Assembly: GCA_016271365.2 (NCBI GenBank)
Contig: CM028136.1
Location: forward strand, 469,152,001 to 469,216,000
Direction: 5' to 3'
DNA length: 64,000 bases
DNA from: Neoceratodus forsteri
Taxonomy: Eukaryota; Chordata; Ceratodontiformes; Ceratodontidae
Shown here: positions 1 through 10,056 of the stretch, piece after piece
Layout: each line of letters begins with the position of its first letter
Position numbering within the stretch: position 1 is the stretch's first letter
Translations under genes and position numbers: made by a program
Notes under the pieces: model-generated
The model's input: only the letters and a program-made list of their open reading frames with translations
The model's database searches: none
Told to the model about the DNA's origin: nothing

Positions 1-31
1 CACTGGGATTTTTGGAACTAATGCATACATC

Positions 32-1222
32 AATCAATCAACCAATCAAAACTTTATTTATAAAAAGGCACCTTTCTAAAAACCAAGGTGCCTGTACATC
101 ACATAATAAGACAATAGTAATAAAAACAATAAAATTAACCACACTAATAATACTTAAAAATCATTATACGCTTGTTTAAAAAGATATGTTTTAAGTGCTC
201 CCTTAAAAGTTTCGATGGTCGGGCAATCTCATACCTGACGAGGTAAAGAATTCCACAGGGTCGGGGCCACAAAACTAAAAGATCTGGCCCCAGAGGTCTT
301 CAAGCGAACCATGGGAATCTCTAGCAATCCCTCATCAGTGGATCGGAGAGAGCGGGGGGGACAGTAGGGATGAAGAAGATCTTTCAGGTAGCTAGGTCCC
401 TGATCATGTAGGGCCTTATAGGTCAGCAAACTGACCTTGAAGGTGATACGCCAGCATATTGGCAGCCAGTGCAGTCCACAAAGCACAGGCGTTATATGAC
501 TGGTCTTAGAAGAACCAGCCAATAGTCTGGCTGCCGCGTTCTGCACTAACTGCAAGCAGCGAATATCCCCTGTAGCCCAAGATACAGGGAATTGCAGTAG
601 TCAAGATGGGAGGTAACAAAGGAGTGGACCAAAGTAGGGAGATCATCAGGAGGAACCAGGTGCTTCACCCAGGCAATGTTCCTCAGGTGGTAAAAAGAGG
701 CTTTGACAACTACCAACACCTGTGATTTAAGTGTCAAACAGCTGTCAAAAACAACGCCCAGATTTCGCACCCGGTCTGAGGTAGTTAGCTGGACACCCCC
801 GAGCCATAAGCCCGAGGGAGATACAGCCGACAAACCCGCCTCCTGGCGACCTGGGTCCACGACCAACACCTCAGTTTTTCTTGGATTCAACCGCAGCCAA
901 CTTACATTCATCCAGTCCTGGATTTCAGCAAGACAGTTATGAAAACCGAAGAGAACGGTATTTGGCCAGGTATAAAGGACATGTACAGTTGAGTATCATC
1001 TGCATAGCAGTGAAAGCTCAAACCGCATCACTGCAATGATCAATCCCAACGGCAGCATGTACACCGCAAACAACATGGGTGCCAAAATGGAGCCCTGCGG
1101 TACCCCACAGGATAGGGGGAATGATGTCGAGGAAAAAATCCCAGACACCACCCCCTGAGTCCTACCCTCAAGGAAAGATCGAAACCAGCTGATAACTGTA
1201 CCAGACAGTCCACAGACATTAC
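32..1222 (-). mobile_element. L2-clade LINE, 3' fragment
   Basis: This is the 3' part of a non-LTR retrotransposon read on the minus strand. Visible pieces of one reverse transcriptase (RT) protein, in several frames, are GVPQGSILAPMLF near 1080-1110, a YADD catalytic box at 995-1006, and a C-terminal segment at 229-911 with LVQNAAARLL, LHWLP and LWNSLP, the usual end of L2-like LINEs. Frames change at least three times, so it is dead. The 3' end at 32-50 is a short (TCAA)-type repeat tail, as L2 elements have. The endonuclease and ORF1 are absent. A second copy of the same family lies at 25553-26800, and the two can be aligned through most of this length. Right end approximate. Confidence 0.85.
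229..1200 (-). pseudogene. L2 RT C-terminal half, frameshifted
   Basis: Coding remnant of the L2 copy. 996-1200 carries the RT fingers/palm region with the GVPQGS motif. 546-911 carries the region after the catalytic box, with a lysine-rich NPRKTEVLVV-like strand. 229-555 carries the C-terminal domain ending in LWNSLP. The YADD at 995-1006 is intact but in a different frame from its neighbours. It would have made the cDNA on nicked target DNA. No start codon or promoter is attributable to it. Confidence 0.8.
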
Positions 1223-1633
1223 TGAAACCTGGCCATAGTGGATTTACAAGTGTTTTTGAAATAAATGGGGAGAATTTGTCAATTGGTACTGATGTGGCAA
1301 ATAGCTTTAATGATTTTTTTGTTAACATAGGTACCGCAGAATGTAAGAAAAATCACTCGGGGGGGGGGAGGGGCTTGTATTGCATTTCCAAACTTAACAT
1401 GACCAGATTTAGTGAAACCATTAAAATTCCAGAATTTTGAAGTGAGTGATGTAATGTCTGTACTATTAGAAATAGATGTGACTAAATCAACAGGCTTAGA
1501 AAACATACTAAGTAAGCTTCTGAAAAAGGCTGCACCTATTATTGTAGTATCTATCACTGCTTTGTTTAATATGTCTTTAAATACTGGTGAGTATCTTAAT
1601 GCTTGTAAAGATGCAAAGGTAATCCCTATATTT
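1223..1633 (+). mobile_element. Plus-strand LINE, segment 1 of 3
   Basis: Start of a plus-strand Jockey-superfamily LINE as seen in this window. The translation shows NSFNDFFVNIGT (1299-1335), the linker that precedes RT in many fish and amphibian LINEs, then 1412-1640 with KSTGLENILSKLLKKAAP and a segment ending in KVIPIFK, which is RT domain 1. The coding line stops abruptly at the inverted terminal repeat of an inserted element (1634). It resumes near 3260 with the LLFRPFSLLLIISKI block, equivalent to the NYRPISLL motif of the family. Its own 5' portion is not in the window. The exact clade (L2, Rex or another) is undecided. Confidence 0.75.
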
Positions 1634-1764
1634 AAAGTGATTTTCTGAGTTTTGTCATAGCAAATGGGAACATGTAGGAGTTGTGATTCAATCTCTTACT
1701 AGTGAAACTGCCAAAAAGTGCTGTTTTCCATGAGAAAAATGTTTTTGTTTCTGTGCTGTGCTTC

Positions 1765-2270
1765 ATTTGCTTAAAGAGGACAGGAAATCATTTCTAATTG
1801 GAAGCAGTTTATAAAGTTTTTATTCTCAGAAGTGATATGCATTCCTCTAAATAATCCATATTTAACTGTAACTGAATAAAACGTTATATGAAAAACTGTA
1901 TTTTGCATTGTTTTGTGTTTATGGGCAGTATTCTGTTACAGTTCTCTTCATGGAACCAGTAATTTGGAGTTTTAACTATGTCATGATTTGTGCACAGAAC
2001 TCTTAGTGTACTTCTGATAGGCCAACAGCTCATAATTGGCATTCCATGCACAAACCATGACATAATAAAAACTCCAAATCACAGGTTCCATGAAGAGAAC
2101 TGGAACAGAATGCTGCCCATAAAATTAAAACAATGCAAAATACAGTTTTTTGTATCACTTTTTATTCATGTACAGTTAAATATAGATTATTTAGGGGAAT
2201 GCATATTATTTCTGAGAATAAAAACTTTATAAACAGCTGTCAATTAGCACAAATTTCCTGTCTCCTTTAA
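1765..2270. repeat. Long imperfect palindrome inside the inserted element
   Basis: The arm at about 1765-2000 is repeated in reverse complement at about 2040-2270. Matching landmarks include the TTTATAAAGTTTTTATTCTCAG block against its complement at 2212-2234, the GGGCAGTATTCTGTT block against the AACAGAATGCTGCCC block, and CTTCATGGAACC against GGTTCCATGAAG. The centre is near 2020. It would form a stem of over 200 bp as RNA or cruciform DNA. Confidence 0.85.
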
Positions 2271-2821
2271 CCCACCCCTTTTTTTCTCAGTGCTGCAATC
2301 CCCAACTGTGACATCTCATGTAAGGAAATCAAAGTTTCTAAGCGCTGTTGTGAAACAGACACCTTAGGGTTACCACCTGCCCTGATTTTTGCAGGACAGC
2401 CCTGATTGGGGCAGCTGTGTCCTGCAAAAAAAAAAAATACATGAAAAATTCTGCATATCCTGACCTTATAGTAGAGAAAAAATATTGTCTAACTTTCTTT
2501 TAAATGTTGCAGAAACTATAAGACCTTAACTAAAATGCCTTAAAATGATAAGCAACAATAGAAACAACCAAAAAAATGCAACACTTAATCTTAATTCTGA
2601 TTATTTTGAGAAAACTGGTCTGTTGCATTGGTCAGTGTTACATTTTGTCCTGTAAAAAGCCATATTTCAGTAAAAAAATATCCCACTCTGGGTTCTTAAA
2701 AGGTGGTAAACCTAAAAGACCTCTGTTGGTCAGTCTTGATATTTCAGACATCTTCAGTAGTAAAACAGGAGTAGAGAAACTGAAACATTAGCTATGTACT
2801 GTACCCACAATGTCTTGCTAC

Positions 2822-2940
2822 ATATGCACCTACTGCATACCCCTTTCCTCTCTAATCCAGGATGCATCTGGAAACTAGCTTGTCTGCTCAGTATGTCTTT
2901 CCTGGTGAAGGTTTTACATTAATAAATAAATAAATCTACA
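2822..2940 (-). repeat. Short dispersed repeat, copy 1
   Basis: Read on the minus strand this contains TTTTACCAGGAAG-like sequence, a CTGAGCAG block, CCAGATGCATCCTGG and a (TTTA)n end. The same order of blocks is found in plus orientation at 62368-62480. It is likely a SINE or LINE-tail fragment. No tRNA-like head was seen. Confidence 0.6.
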
Positions 2941-3467
2941 TATCAGGTGTTGTACTGCAGTCAGCACTACCAAAATAAGGGACTGCACCTCTGAGTAATG
3001 AACATTTAAGTCAGCTTTACAATATGCCCACAATTCCTTGTTGCTGTATTTAAAATATACCTTCCATGATGTCATTCTGGTGGTGTGGCTGCACACAAGA
3101 AATTAGAGGGTGGGCAGAAACAAAGTGCTGATAAACCATAAATAAAAAACTATGACAGTTTTTTTTTTACAAAACAAATTGCAGCTTCAACATCTGAAGC
3201 ATGTGTGGCAACGGCATAGTACGTGAAAAGGTATCTTCAAAATCTCAGAAAATCACTTTGTTAGAATATAACAGAAATAATGAATTACTATTTAGACCAT
3301 TTTCCTTGCTTCTAATTATTTCAAAAATATTTTAGAAACTAGTGGCAAGACAGTTAAAGTTTTTACTTAATGAGAATCACTTAATTAATTTTAACTAATT
3401 TGGTTTTAGGGAAAAACATAGTACCCAAACAGCCCTGTTCAAGGTAGCTGGAGATGTCCAACAGGCT

Positions 3468-3712
3468 TTGGAAGACAGACTCATGGTGGGCGCTATATTT
3501 ACAGACTTGCCAAAAGCATTTGACACATTAGATCATCAAACTTTACTTAATAAGCCACCCACTGTGGGTCTGTCACCTGAAGTTACAGTGTGGTTTCAAC
3601 ATTGCCTCGTAGGTCAGAAGCAAACAGTGTTTCTGGGACAATGTTACATAACTCTAGGTCAAAAGAAACCAAATCAGAAGTACCACAGGGATCAATACTG
3701 AGACCACTGCTG

Positions 3713-3756
<44 letters not shown>

Positions 3757-4404
3757 TATATGCATAGTCTTTCATTTACAGACCCAGAAATAAGTTTTCA
3801 TTTATACACAGATGATACACTTATTTATACCAAGGGGAAATGTGTGAAACAAATTCTAAACACACTACAAATTGCATTTGGCACATTGCAGCTTCATTTC
3901 CCAGAAAATAAACTGATTTTAAATGCAAATAAACCTAAAATAATGTTGTTTAAATAAAGAAACAAGAAATCAAATGATGGGGATATGCTGAGTATAGTTA
4001 AGGGGGACGGGATTAACTTAGAACAAGCTGGGGTGCATAAGTATATTGGAATTTGAACGGATAATCAGTGCAAATGGAAAATACATATTAACAGTCTGAT
4101 CAAGTGCTTGTGAAAAGCATTAGGTGCCCTATATAAAATAAGGGAGTAACTGCCATTATAATCTAGACTGAAAGTTGTTAACCCAATGATTGTTTATATT
4201 TTTGATTATGGATATGTTTTATATGGTGTGGCCATGGGCTCGGACCTTGACAAATTTAATGTACTATGTAACAACTTTGCTAGGTTCATCCTTAATGCTC
4301 CACAGTATACACATCATTGTATTATGTATAAAGAACTGAATTGGCTACACTTTGGACTGAGAAGACAGTTACAAATAGTAAGACTAATGTTGAAATATTA
4401 TTAG
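3468..4404 (+). pseudogene. LINE reverse transcriptase remnant
   Basis: Pieces at 3468-3701, 3760-3957 and 4186-4404 are successive blocks of one RT. The first has the AFDTLDHQ block. The second has the catalytic box written YTDD and a following strand. The third has the fingers-to-thumb YGYVLY...NAPQYTHHC...LNWLHF region. The reading frame is broken by indels and by expansion of a TA microsatellite between the VPQGS block and the catalytic box. Inactive. Confidence 0.75.
3717..3754. repeat. (TA)n microsatellite
   Basis: About 17 consecutive TA units with one interruption, lying inside LINE RT coding sequence just after a LLFNIYI-like block. It probably expanded from the TATATA of the coding sequence. 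Confidence 0.95.
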
Positions 4405-4449
4405 AGGTTGATTCCTGATTATATGTGTGATATTCTGCCTTTAAAAGTT

Positions 4450-4634
4450 TTTTTTCTTAACCAGGAGAGACACACTAAGCTGAAAGCTTGTTTACAGTTG
4501 CAACCTGGGAGCACAAGGAAGTTAAGTGACTTGCTTAGGGTAACACAGTATGCAAGTGGGGGTTGTGGGATTCAAACCCAGATCTCCAGGTTTGCAGCTC
4601 AGAGCCTTGAGCCACTGTGCTATACTGCCTCCTC
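4450..4634 (-). mobile_element. MIR-like tRNA-derived SINE
   Basis: On the minus strand this begins with a tRNA-like head: an A-box-like TAGCACAGTGG and a B-box-like GGTTTGAATCC. A core follows with GTTACCCTAAGCAAGTCACT and TAACTTCCTTGTGC, resembling the MIR/CORE-SINE core (family knowledge), and then an A-rich tail (T-run at 4450-4455). Direct repeats AAAAGTT at 4443-4449 and 4635-4641 are the target-site duplication. The host LINE coding resumes directly after it. RNA polymerase III would have transcribed it. Confidence 0.8.
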
Positions 4635-4778
4635 AAAAGTTGCACAGGTTGGACTGAGATCATCTAATAGTATTGAATCTGATGTTCCATTTAAATGAAA
4701 ACATTACTTGGGAACCCAAATTTGGAATAATATTCCTAGAAATTTGAGGTGGGGAGATAATCCACTGTCATGAAAGAA

Positions 4779-5020
4779 AATGAAGCTTGCCACTAAAGGG
4801 CAAGCCAACTTATCCTGGGCCCCAGCCAGGGATATGGAGCTTGGGGGAGGAGAAGGGAGGGACCATGACCTCATCACAGGATCATATAACCAGACTATTG
4901 GAGCTCACTGGCCATTGGCTGGGGGAGGGTCCAGTGGGGGTACCAAACAAAGGCCACTAGGGGTGACGTAAGGGCATGCAACACTGGGGTAGCCCTCTTT
5001 TCTTGCTGTAAAATTCTGGG
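4779..5020 (+). repeat. Ngaro A1 terminal repeat
   Basis: Shared with A2 at 12028-12225 and 13950-14008. Landmarks present in both are CTTGCCACTAAAG, CCTGGGCCCCAGCCAGGGAT, ATGACCTCATCACAGG, GAGCTCACTGGCCATTG, AAGGCCACTAGGGG, and TTGCTGTAAAATTC at the inner end. In DIRS-order elements such repeats allow a circular DNA intermediate to be completed (established knowledge). Confidence 0.9.
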
Positions 5021-6087
5021 ATATACAGCACATTCACTTGCATTGAGGTAAGGCACAACTTGTTTTTGTTTTGTATGGCATGTTGATTTGGTGAATCAAT
5101 GAGGGAAAAGGAAAAGGAACTGACAAGGCCTACTGGGCTGCGGAGGCATCCACGTGGTCACGGATGCCATCTAAAAGGATGGGGGGATGCGCCGAAGCAC
5201 TTTAGCAGGGCCAGAGTGGGTGTGGTTGCAGGATAGCACGAGGGCCAACAGAGAAGGCCTTGGAGGTAGGAAGGGCTGGTAAGGCTACCTGCAGGCCTCG
5301 GTTACCACATGATGGCAGGGGAGTCATAGGCATGGAGTGCATCTGGTGGCATTAGGCAGGCCCACAAAAACAGGGCCTGCTTAAATGATTACGCAGCACA
5401 GGTGGTGCAGAAAAGAAAGAAAATGAAAAAAAATGGTAATAAATGAGGGGACGTGCTTTGTTAGTCAGGCAGGATCTAGAGGGGTACACAAGGATGGGCA
5501 GCAGCGTGGGGGTGAAGTGGAGGGAGCGAAGGGGGGCTGAGGCAGACATTTGGACCTAAGTAGCTGTGCATTACACTGTCGGGATATAGGTGCAGGTTTC
5601 AATACCTGTGGTGGAATTTAGTGATGAAGGGGCTGAGAAGCGGGTATGGGCCCTGTGTCTGGTGTGGCCATTTCATGGGGACTTGGGGTACTCTTGGGGC
5701 TGGCTGGTGAAGGGACGCCTGACATGGCAGGAAGGTGAATCGGCCAGGACTGGAGCTGCTGGGGCCCAAGAGGGAGAACGAGGGTGGGTTCAGGGTAGTA
5801 GGCAGCCCAGAAAATGGGGCCACAAGTGTGGGGGGGCTCGCCAGACAAAGGGAAACTGTACCAGGGGTGCTATGGTGCCCCCGTGAGTAGTTGAGGCTTT
5901 GCGGAGTCAGACATATTATTCTTGGAACTGGTGGAGCCCCCGGCATGGGGCCGGCTGCATTGGTGGGCTGGTCACAGTCCATTGGGCCAGGAGGGTCCTG
6001 CAGGAGTAGGGACTTGAATGGGGGGCCTAATGGCTGTGGTGAGGACTGTATTCACATATGTTTTGTTATGCAGCATAGGCAGAAGAT
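5021..6087 (+). other. Ngaro 5' untranslated region
   Basis: G-rich sequence between A1 and the first gag-like start codon. It has no convincing protein; the open frames here on both strands lack family motifs. Assigned as leader only by position. Confidence 0.6.
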
Positions 6088-7278
6088 ATGGCACCAAAAA
6101 GAGTCCCAGCATCCAGTGCGACCATGCTAGTGGAGGCTGCAAAATAGATGGTGCAGATGACCGAACTGATGGAAGCAGTGAAGAAGAGGGAGGCTGAGGA
6201 GGAGGCTCTGAGGAAGCGGAAAGAATGGAATGAGCAGCCCAGAGTTGGCAGAGGGGGAAAATGACCAAAGAAAGTGGGATCCAGCACTCTGGCAATGCCG
6301 AAAACAGGAATTGAGCCAGACCGGGCCCCAGCACGGCCACAACAGGATGGGGGTAAGGATGAGGTGGACACGAACAATGAGGCTGATTTACAGGATTACA
6401 TTGAAGGGTTGTTGAGGGATATGGGAGAGGGAGGGATGTCAAAGATGGAGAGAGCCTTACAGGCCATCAAGGGGGGGAAGGGGGCAAGGTGGTTGCAGGC
6501 ACAATGGGGGGTGTGGAAGTTATGCAGTGGCCCACCGGGCTTCACCCTGGGTGACCATGTGCCTGCATCAATCAAAGAAAAAATATGGAAAGGGGAGTAC
6601 GTTGATATCTTTTGACTAGTGGATGAGGAGACAGCGAAAAGATACAAACAGAAGGAATCAGTGGGAATGTCAGAGATGGTGGTGGTGCTGGCAGTGGTGG
6701 GACACAAGGCAGAGGAAGCCAGGTTCAAAGGGAAAAGCTTCAACACATTGCAAGTGGGTTTTCTGATCTATTGCACTTTCGTCCTTGAGAAGCAGCCAGA
6801 TCTGGCAGTCCCGTTGCTGACATATATGGCAATCATCAGGGATGCGTACCGAGTGAAGCTGGGGTTCGGGTGGCTTAAAAATGACAAGGCTTTCTGGAGG
6901 TGGTTGGCAGTAAAAGAGGACCTGAGGTGGGACTGCACCTACGCCGAGCTGTGGGTCTGGATGCTATCTGGGCCGGTGGTCGGGCAGGGGGTGGAACAGG
7001 TAAAGAAAGGGGCTCAAGGGGGGGCTGCATAGGGCACCAAGGCCTGCTGGGCTTTCAACAGGGCCTCATGTAACTGGCCTAGCTATAAATTCAAGCACAT
7101 CTGCTCATGGTGCAGGGGTTCGCATCCGACCACAAATTGCAGGGTGGGGAGGGCAATAAGATGGGACAAGCTGGTGGCCAGACCCTTGAGCAATCCTTTC
7201 AGGGTGGCAGGGGGGAAGCCAGCAGGGGCCGTGGGGGCCCCCAGGAGGGGAGGATACATATCCAATTATGGATGGAAT
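6088..7278 (+). pseudogene. Ngaro ORF1, gag-like with zinc-knuckle
   Basis: One frame runs from ATG 6088 (MAPKRVPASSATM) to 7278, broken by in-frame stops at about 6145, 6262, 6613, 7030 and 7276. The first part is charged and alpha-helical (EAVKKREAEEEALRKRKEW). The middle part holds an FWRWLAVKEDLRW-type block. The C-terminal part carries cysteines and histidines in the order C-x7-C...H-x-C-x2-C-x3-H-x5-C (about 7047-7140), as in the gag-like proteins of DIRS/Ngaro elements. It would package the RNA. Because the frame stays open between the stops, the damage here is mostly point mutation and not indel. Confidence 0.75.
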
Positions 7279-8342
7279 TAGACCGGAGCTAGGGGCAGGG
7301 AGGTGGGGATATGCCCTGGCTCGCACACCCATCAAGTGTGCGGTGGTGGAGCTCTGGACCAGGAACTACCCTGACAGGGATGGGGCAAAGTTGTTGATAA
7401 GGGGTTTTCGGGATGGTTTTATGCTAGGTTTTGGGGGGCCACGGGTGGGGATGTGGACGAAGAACTTGGGGTCCATAAAAGGTAAGGAAGATACAGTCCA
7501 GGGAAAGATCCAGAAGGAGGTGAAGGCAGGGTAGGTGGAGGGGCTGCTGACTGACCCCCACTGCAAGAGTTTCCATGTGTCACCCCTGGGAGTGGTGCCC
7601 AAGAAGCAGGCGGGGGAGTTCCGGCTCATCCATCACCTGTCTTACCCGAGGGAAGGGTCAGTGAATGGAGGGATTCCGGAAGTTCTCATCATGGTCTCTT
7701 ATGCATCACTAGACCAGGTGATGGAGTTGATCTGGGAGGCTGAAGGGGAATGGTTGGCCAAGATGGACATTGAGTCTGCATTCCAGCTGTTGTGCGTAGG
7801 ACCGGCAGACTGGGACCTGCTCGGCTTTCAGTTTGAGGGCGTGTTGTACTTCAACAAGGCAATGCCCATGGGATGCTCTGTGGCCTGCACATTGTTCCAG
7901 GCATTCAGCTCATGATGCAATGGGTGTTTGGGGTACGATAAGGGGACACAAGGGTGGTCCATTACCTGGATGATTTTCTCGTGATAGGGGCCAGCCAGAC
8001 GGAGGCCTAGGAGATGCTGGCAGACTTCCAGGATATGTGCAGGGCCATAGGGGTCCCATTGGCAGCTGGGAAAACTGAGGGCCCAGCGTGCAGGCTGGAA
8101 TTTCTGGGGATTGAGGTGGACACCGAAAGGGGGTGTTTTCACCTTCCAGGGAATAAGGTAGCATGGCTCAAGAGCCTGCTTGCTCTAGTGGGGGGGAGGA
8201 GGTGGGTGCCGCTGGTACAAGTGCAACAGCTACTGGGGCACCATAATTTTGCCTGCAAGGCTATAAGCCATGGCAGGGCATTTACTAGGAGGTTGGGGAG
8301 GGTCACAGGAAAAGCAAAGCTACTGCATCACTGGGTTGACAT
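7279..8342 (+). pseudogene. Ngaro reverse transcriptase domain
   Basis: Blocks typical of DIRS/Ngaro RT appear in order: TPIKCAVVELW, FHVSPLGVVPKK (7570-7605), FRLIHHLSYP (7621-7650) with SVNGGI, AKMDIESAFQLL, MPMGCSVACTLFQAFS, the catalytic YLDD at 7963-7974 with FLV after it, KTEGPACRLEFLGIEVD (8072-8120), and LLGHHNFACKAI. In-frame stops lie at 7532, after GASQTEA near 8007 and elsewhere, and a one-base shift occurs near 7913. The catalytic aspartates are kept. RNase H follows after the solo LTR insertion. Confidence 0.85.
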
Positions 8343-9456
8343 TGTGACTCTTGGACAGCTGGTTCTGATCACTGTATCATTTTTTGTAATGTAAAAATGG
8401 GCTATGGACTGTCTCTCTTGAGAAATGCTGAAACAGCATGTGAGTGTGACACACACACAGGTTTTAGATACAAGGTGTTACCTGGAAGGCCCAAAACTAA
8501 TTACAGACTTTAACTAAGTTAATTATAGCTGTAGTTCCAAAGAGGGAAAATCATAAACTTTGTTAACGCTTAGAGAAAGAAGGGCACGTTGTGACGTTTT
8601 AGTGCAAAGTCATAAAAGATGCTTTCATGTCCTGTAAGGGGGAAGCTTATCATAAGATCAAAGAGAGTCATTTGAAGAACATGAGGTATGCTGAGGTTGC
8701 AGAATTTAATACTTGGAAAAGACATCCTGTTTTTATATAGCTATATTTTTTTATATATTCTGACAGGGAGGAGCCAGGTGACCTCATGCAAATAGGTAGG
8801 GTAAACTAGCTTTTAAACATTATTCTGTTTTCCTTCAGAGACACTTTTATCTAGACTCTGACAAAGAAACATCGTTGAGCACTTTAAGCAGGTATTTAGA
8901 GAGAACGAGAGAGACAAATCTAAGTACTGTAGTAGGAACTGCACTGTTAAAACCATGTTCTTTTAAAAGATTGTATGGTTCTTGTAATAATAGTTCTGTA
9001 TTTTATGTGTTACATATTTTTTATCTATTTTAGTAAAACTTTATTTTTAGAGTTTACTTGGTCTGTCTTTGATTTCTTTCCTTTACAAGTAGAGTATATA
9101 TGGTTAAAGCAGACACTGTACATAAGCTTGAATGGTGATACCAAACTGGAAGAAGGTAAGCAAATCTGAGGTCTTTGATTACAGTTTTTAAGGGTTCATT
9201 TCTGTACAATTGGTTAGGCGCCCTTAGGCAAAGATATGTGGCCCCCCCAAGACAGAATTATCTGAGCCTGTGCATTGGGTACACTAGCAAGAGGTTCACA
9301 GTTTAAATCCCTCCAAGACTTGAGACCAAAGGTTGATTCGAAACCCACAAAACAGACCAGGAGGGTTACCCTGTGTCTGCTAACTGTTTACAAGACTGCA
9401 CTCAGAGGTTGGCACTTTGGGAGTAGAGGGCTGACCTGCTGTGTGGGTTTGTGACA
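8343..9456. mobile_element. Solo LTR inserted in Ngaro
   Basis: The RT-to-RNase H reading line of the Ngaro breaks at HHWVDI and resumes after 1.1 kb. The inserted block starts TGTGAC (8343) and ends GTGACA (9456), giving the TG...CA ends of an LTR. It is flanked by a 5-bp direct repeat GACAT (8338-8342 and 9457-9461). It holds no coding sequence. A TATA-rich stretch occurs at 8740-8760. No internal region or second LTR is present, so it reads as the product of LTR-LTR recombination. The superfamily (Gypsy or ERV) is undetermined and so is its orientation. Confidence 0.75.
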
Positions 9457-9990
9457 GACATCAGCAGGGGGGGTGAAGGAGGATTTACGGGTGTGGGAGA
9501 TATTCCTGGACTCCTACAACAGGATGACATTTTGGCAGGAGTAATGGGCTTCGAACACAGACCTTGAGCTGTACACAGATGCAGCTGGAGGGCTGGGTAT
9601 GGGGGCCTACTTCCAGGGCAAGTGGAGCTTGGAGGCATGGCCAGTCCAATGGCAGGAATGGGGATGGATGAAGGACGTCATGTTCCTTGAGATTTTCCTG
9701 ATATGGGTAGATTTGGAGGTATGGGGTACACGGATGGCAGGGCATTGCATTGTGTTTTGGTGTGACAACAAGGGCGTGGTTGACATGATCAATAAGCAAA
9801 GTGGCAGGACCAACTCGTTAGGGAGGGAGTTGAGGGGCATGATTTTGTTAGGTCTGTGGCTTAATCTGTCTTTTAGGGTGAAGCACATTGAAGGGGCCCA
9901 GAATAAGGTAGCTGACTGTCTTTCTCAGTTTCAGATGGAGTGGTTCCGAGAGCTGGCTCCACAGGCCACGTCCACCCGGACCAGGGTCCC
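9457..9990 (+). pseudogene. Ngaro RNase H domain
   Basis: Starts with the EDLRVWEIFLDSYN connection block (9489-9530). LYTDAAGGLGMGAYFQG (9568-9618) holds the first catalytic Asp. The DLEVWG helix follows (candidate Glu), then FWCDNKGVVDMINKQSG (9757-9808) with the next Asp, and EGAQNKVADCLSQFQMEWFRELAP (about 9893-9960) with the last Asp. The frame from 9599 to 10063 is open, so this is the best kept domain of the element. It degrades RNA in the RNA:DNA hybrid during reverse transcription. Confidence 0.88.
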
Positions 9991-10056
9991 TGATTGGCTT
10001 TGGTTGGTTGGAGAGAGAAGACCAGACCTTTGTACAAAGGATCATGGGTGGCTGGC

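Larger units (their letters stand above)
1634..3259. mobile_element. DNA-transposon-like insertion with 20-bp TIRs
   Basis: The plus-strand LINE coding sequence is interrupted here. The ends are inverted repeats: 1634-1653 begins AAAGTGATTTTCTGAG, and 3240-3259 is its reverse complement with one mismatch in 20. No transposase is visible. Inside are a long imperfect palindrome (1765-2270), an A-rich stretch near 2420 and a short dispersed repeat (2822-2940). A target-site duplication could not be fixed (left flank TTT, right flank TTG), so the superfamily stays open. Non-autonomous element; low coding content. Confidence 0.7.
3260..4778 (+). mobile_element. Plus-strand LINE, segment 2 of 3
   Basis: Continuation of the LINE begun at 1223. 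It shows the RPFSLLLIISKI block, FGFREKHSTQTALF near 3400, LPKAFDTLDHQTLLNK (3505-3553), a VPQGSIL-like block at about 3685, then YTDDTLIYT (about 3810), the YADD-equivalent box with A changed to T. Further on are FDYGYVLY (4200-4225), NAPQYTHHC (4292-4318) and a C-terminal IWNNIPRNLR block (4721-4750). There are several frameshifts and stops. A (TA)n run sits at 3718-3752, and a SINE at 4450-4634 splits it again. It ends exactly at the Ngaro boundary (4779). Confidence 0.75.

Noticed and set aside
4500..4640. Functional tRNA gene
   Set aside because: A- and B-box-like motifs are present, but there is no cloverleaf with an anticodon arm, and the core and tail are those of a SINE.
5599..6442. 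Proline-rich minus-strand open frames in the Ngaro leader
   Set aside because: They lie opposite G-rich Ngaro sequence, lack motifs and vary by composition only; the plus-strand gag-like frame explains the region.
8343..9456. Second DNA-transposon insertion with TTGTGAC duplication
   Set aside because: TTGTGAC also fits as a flank, but the GACAT duplication with TG...CA ends explains both junctions better as a solo LTR.
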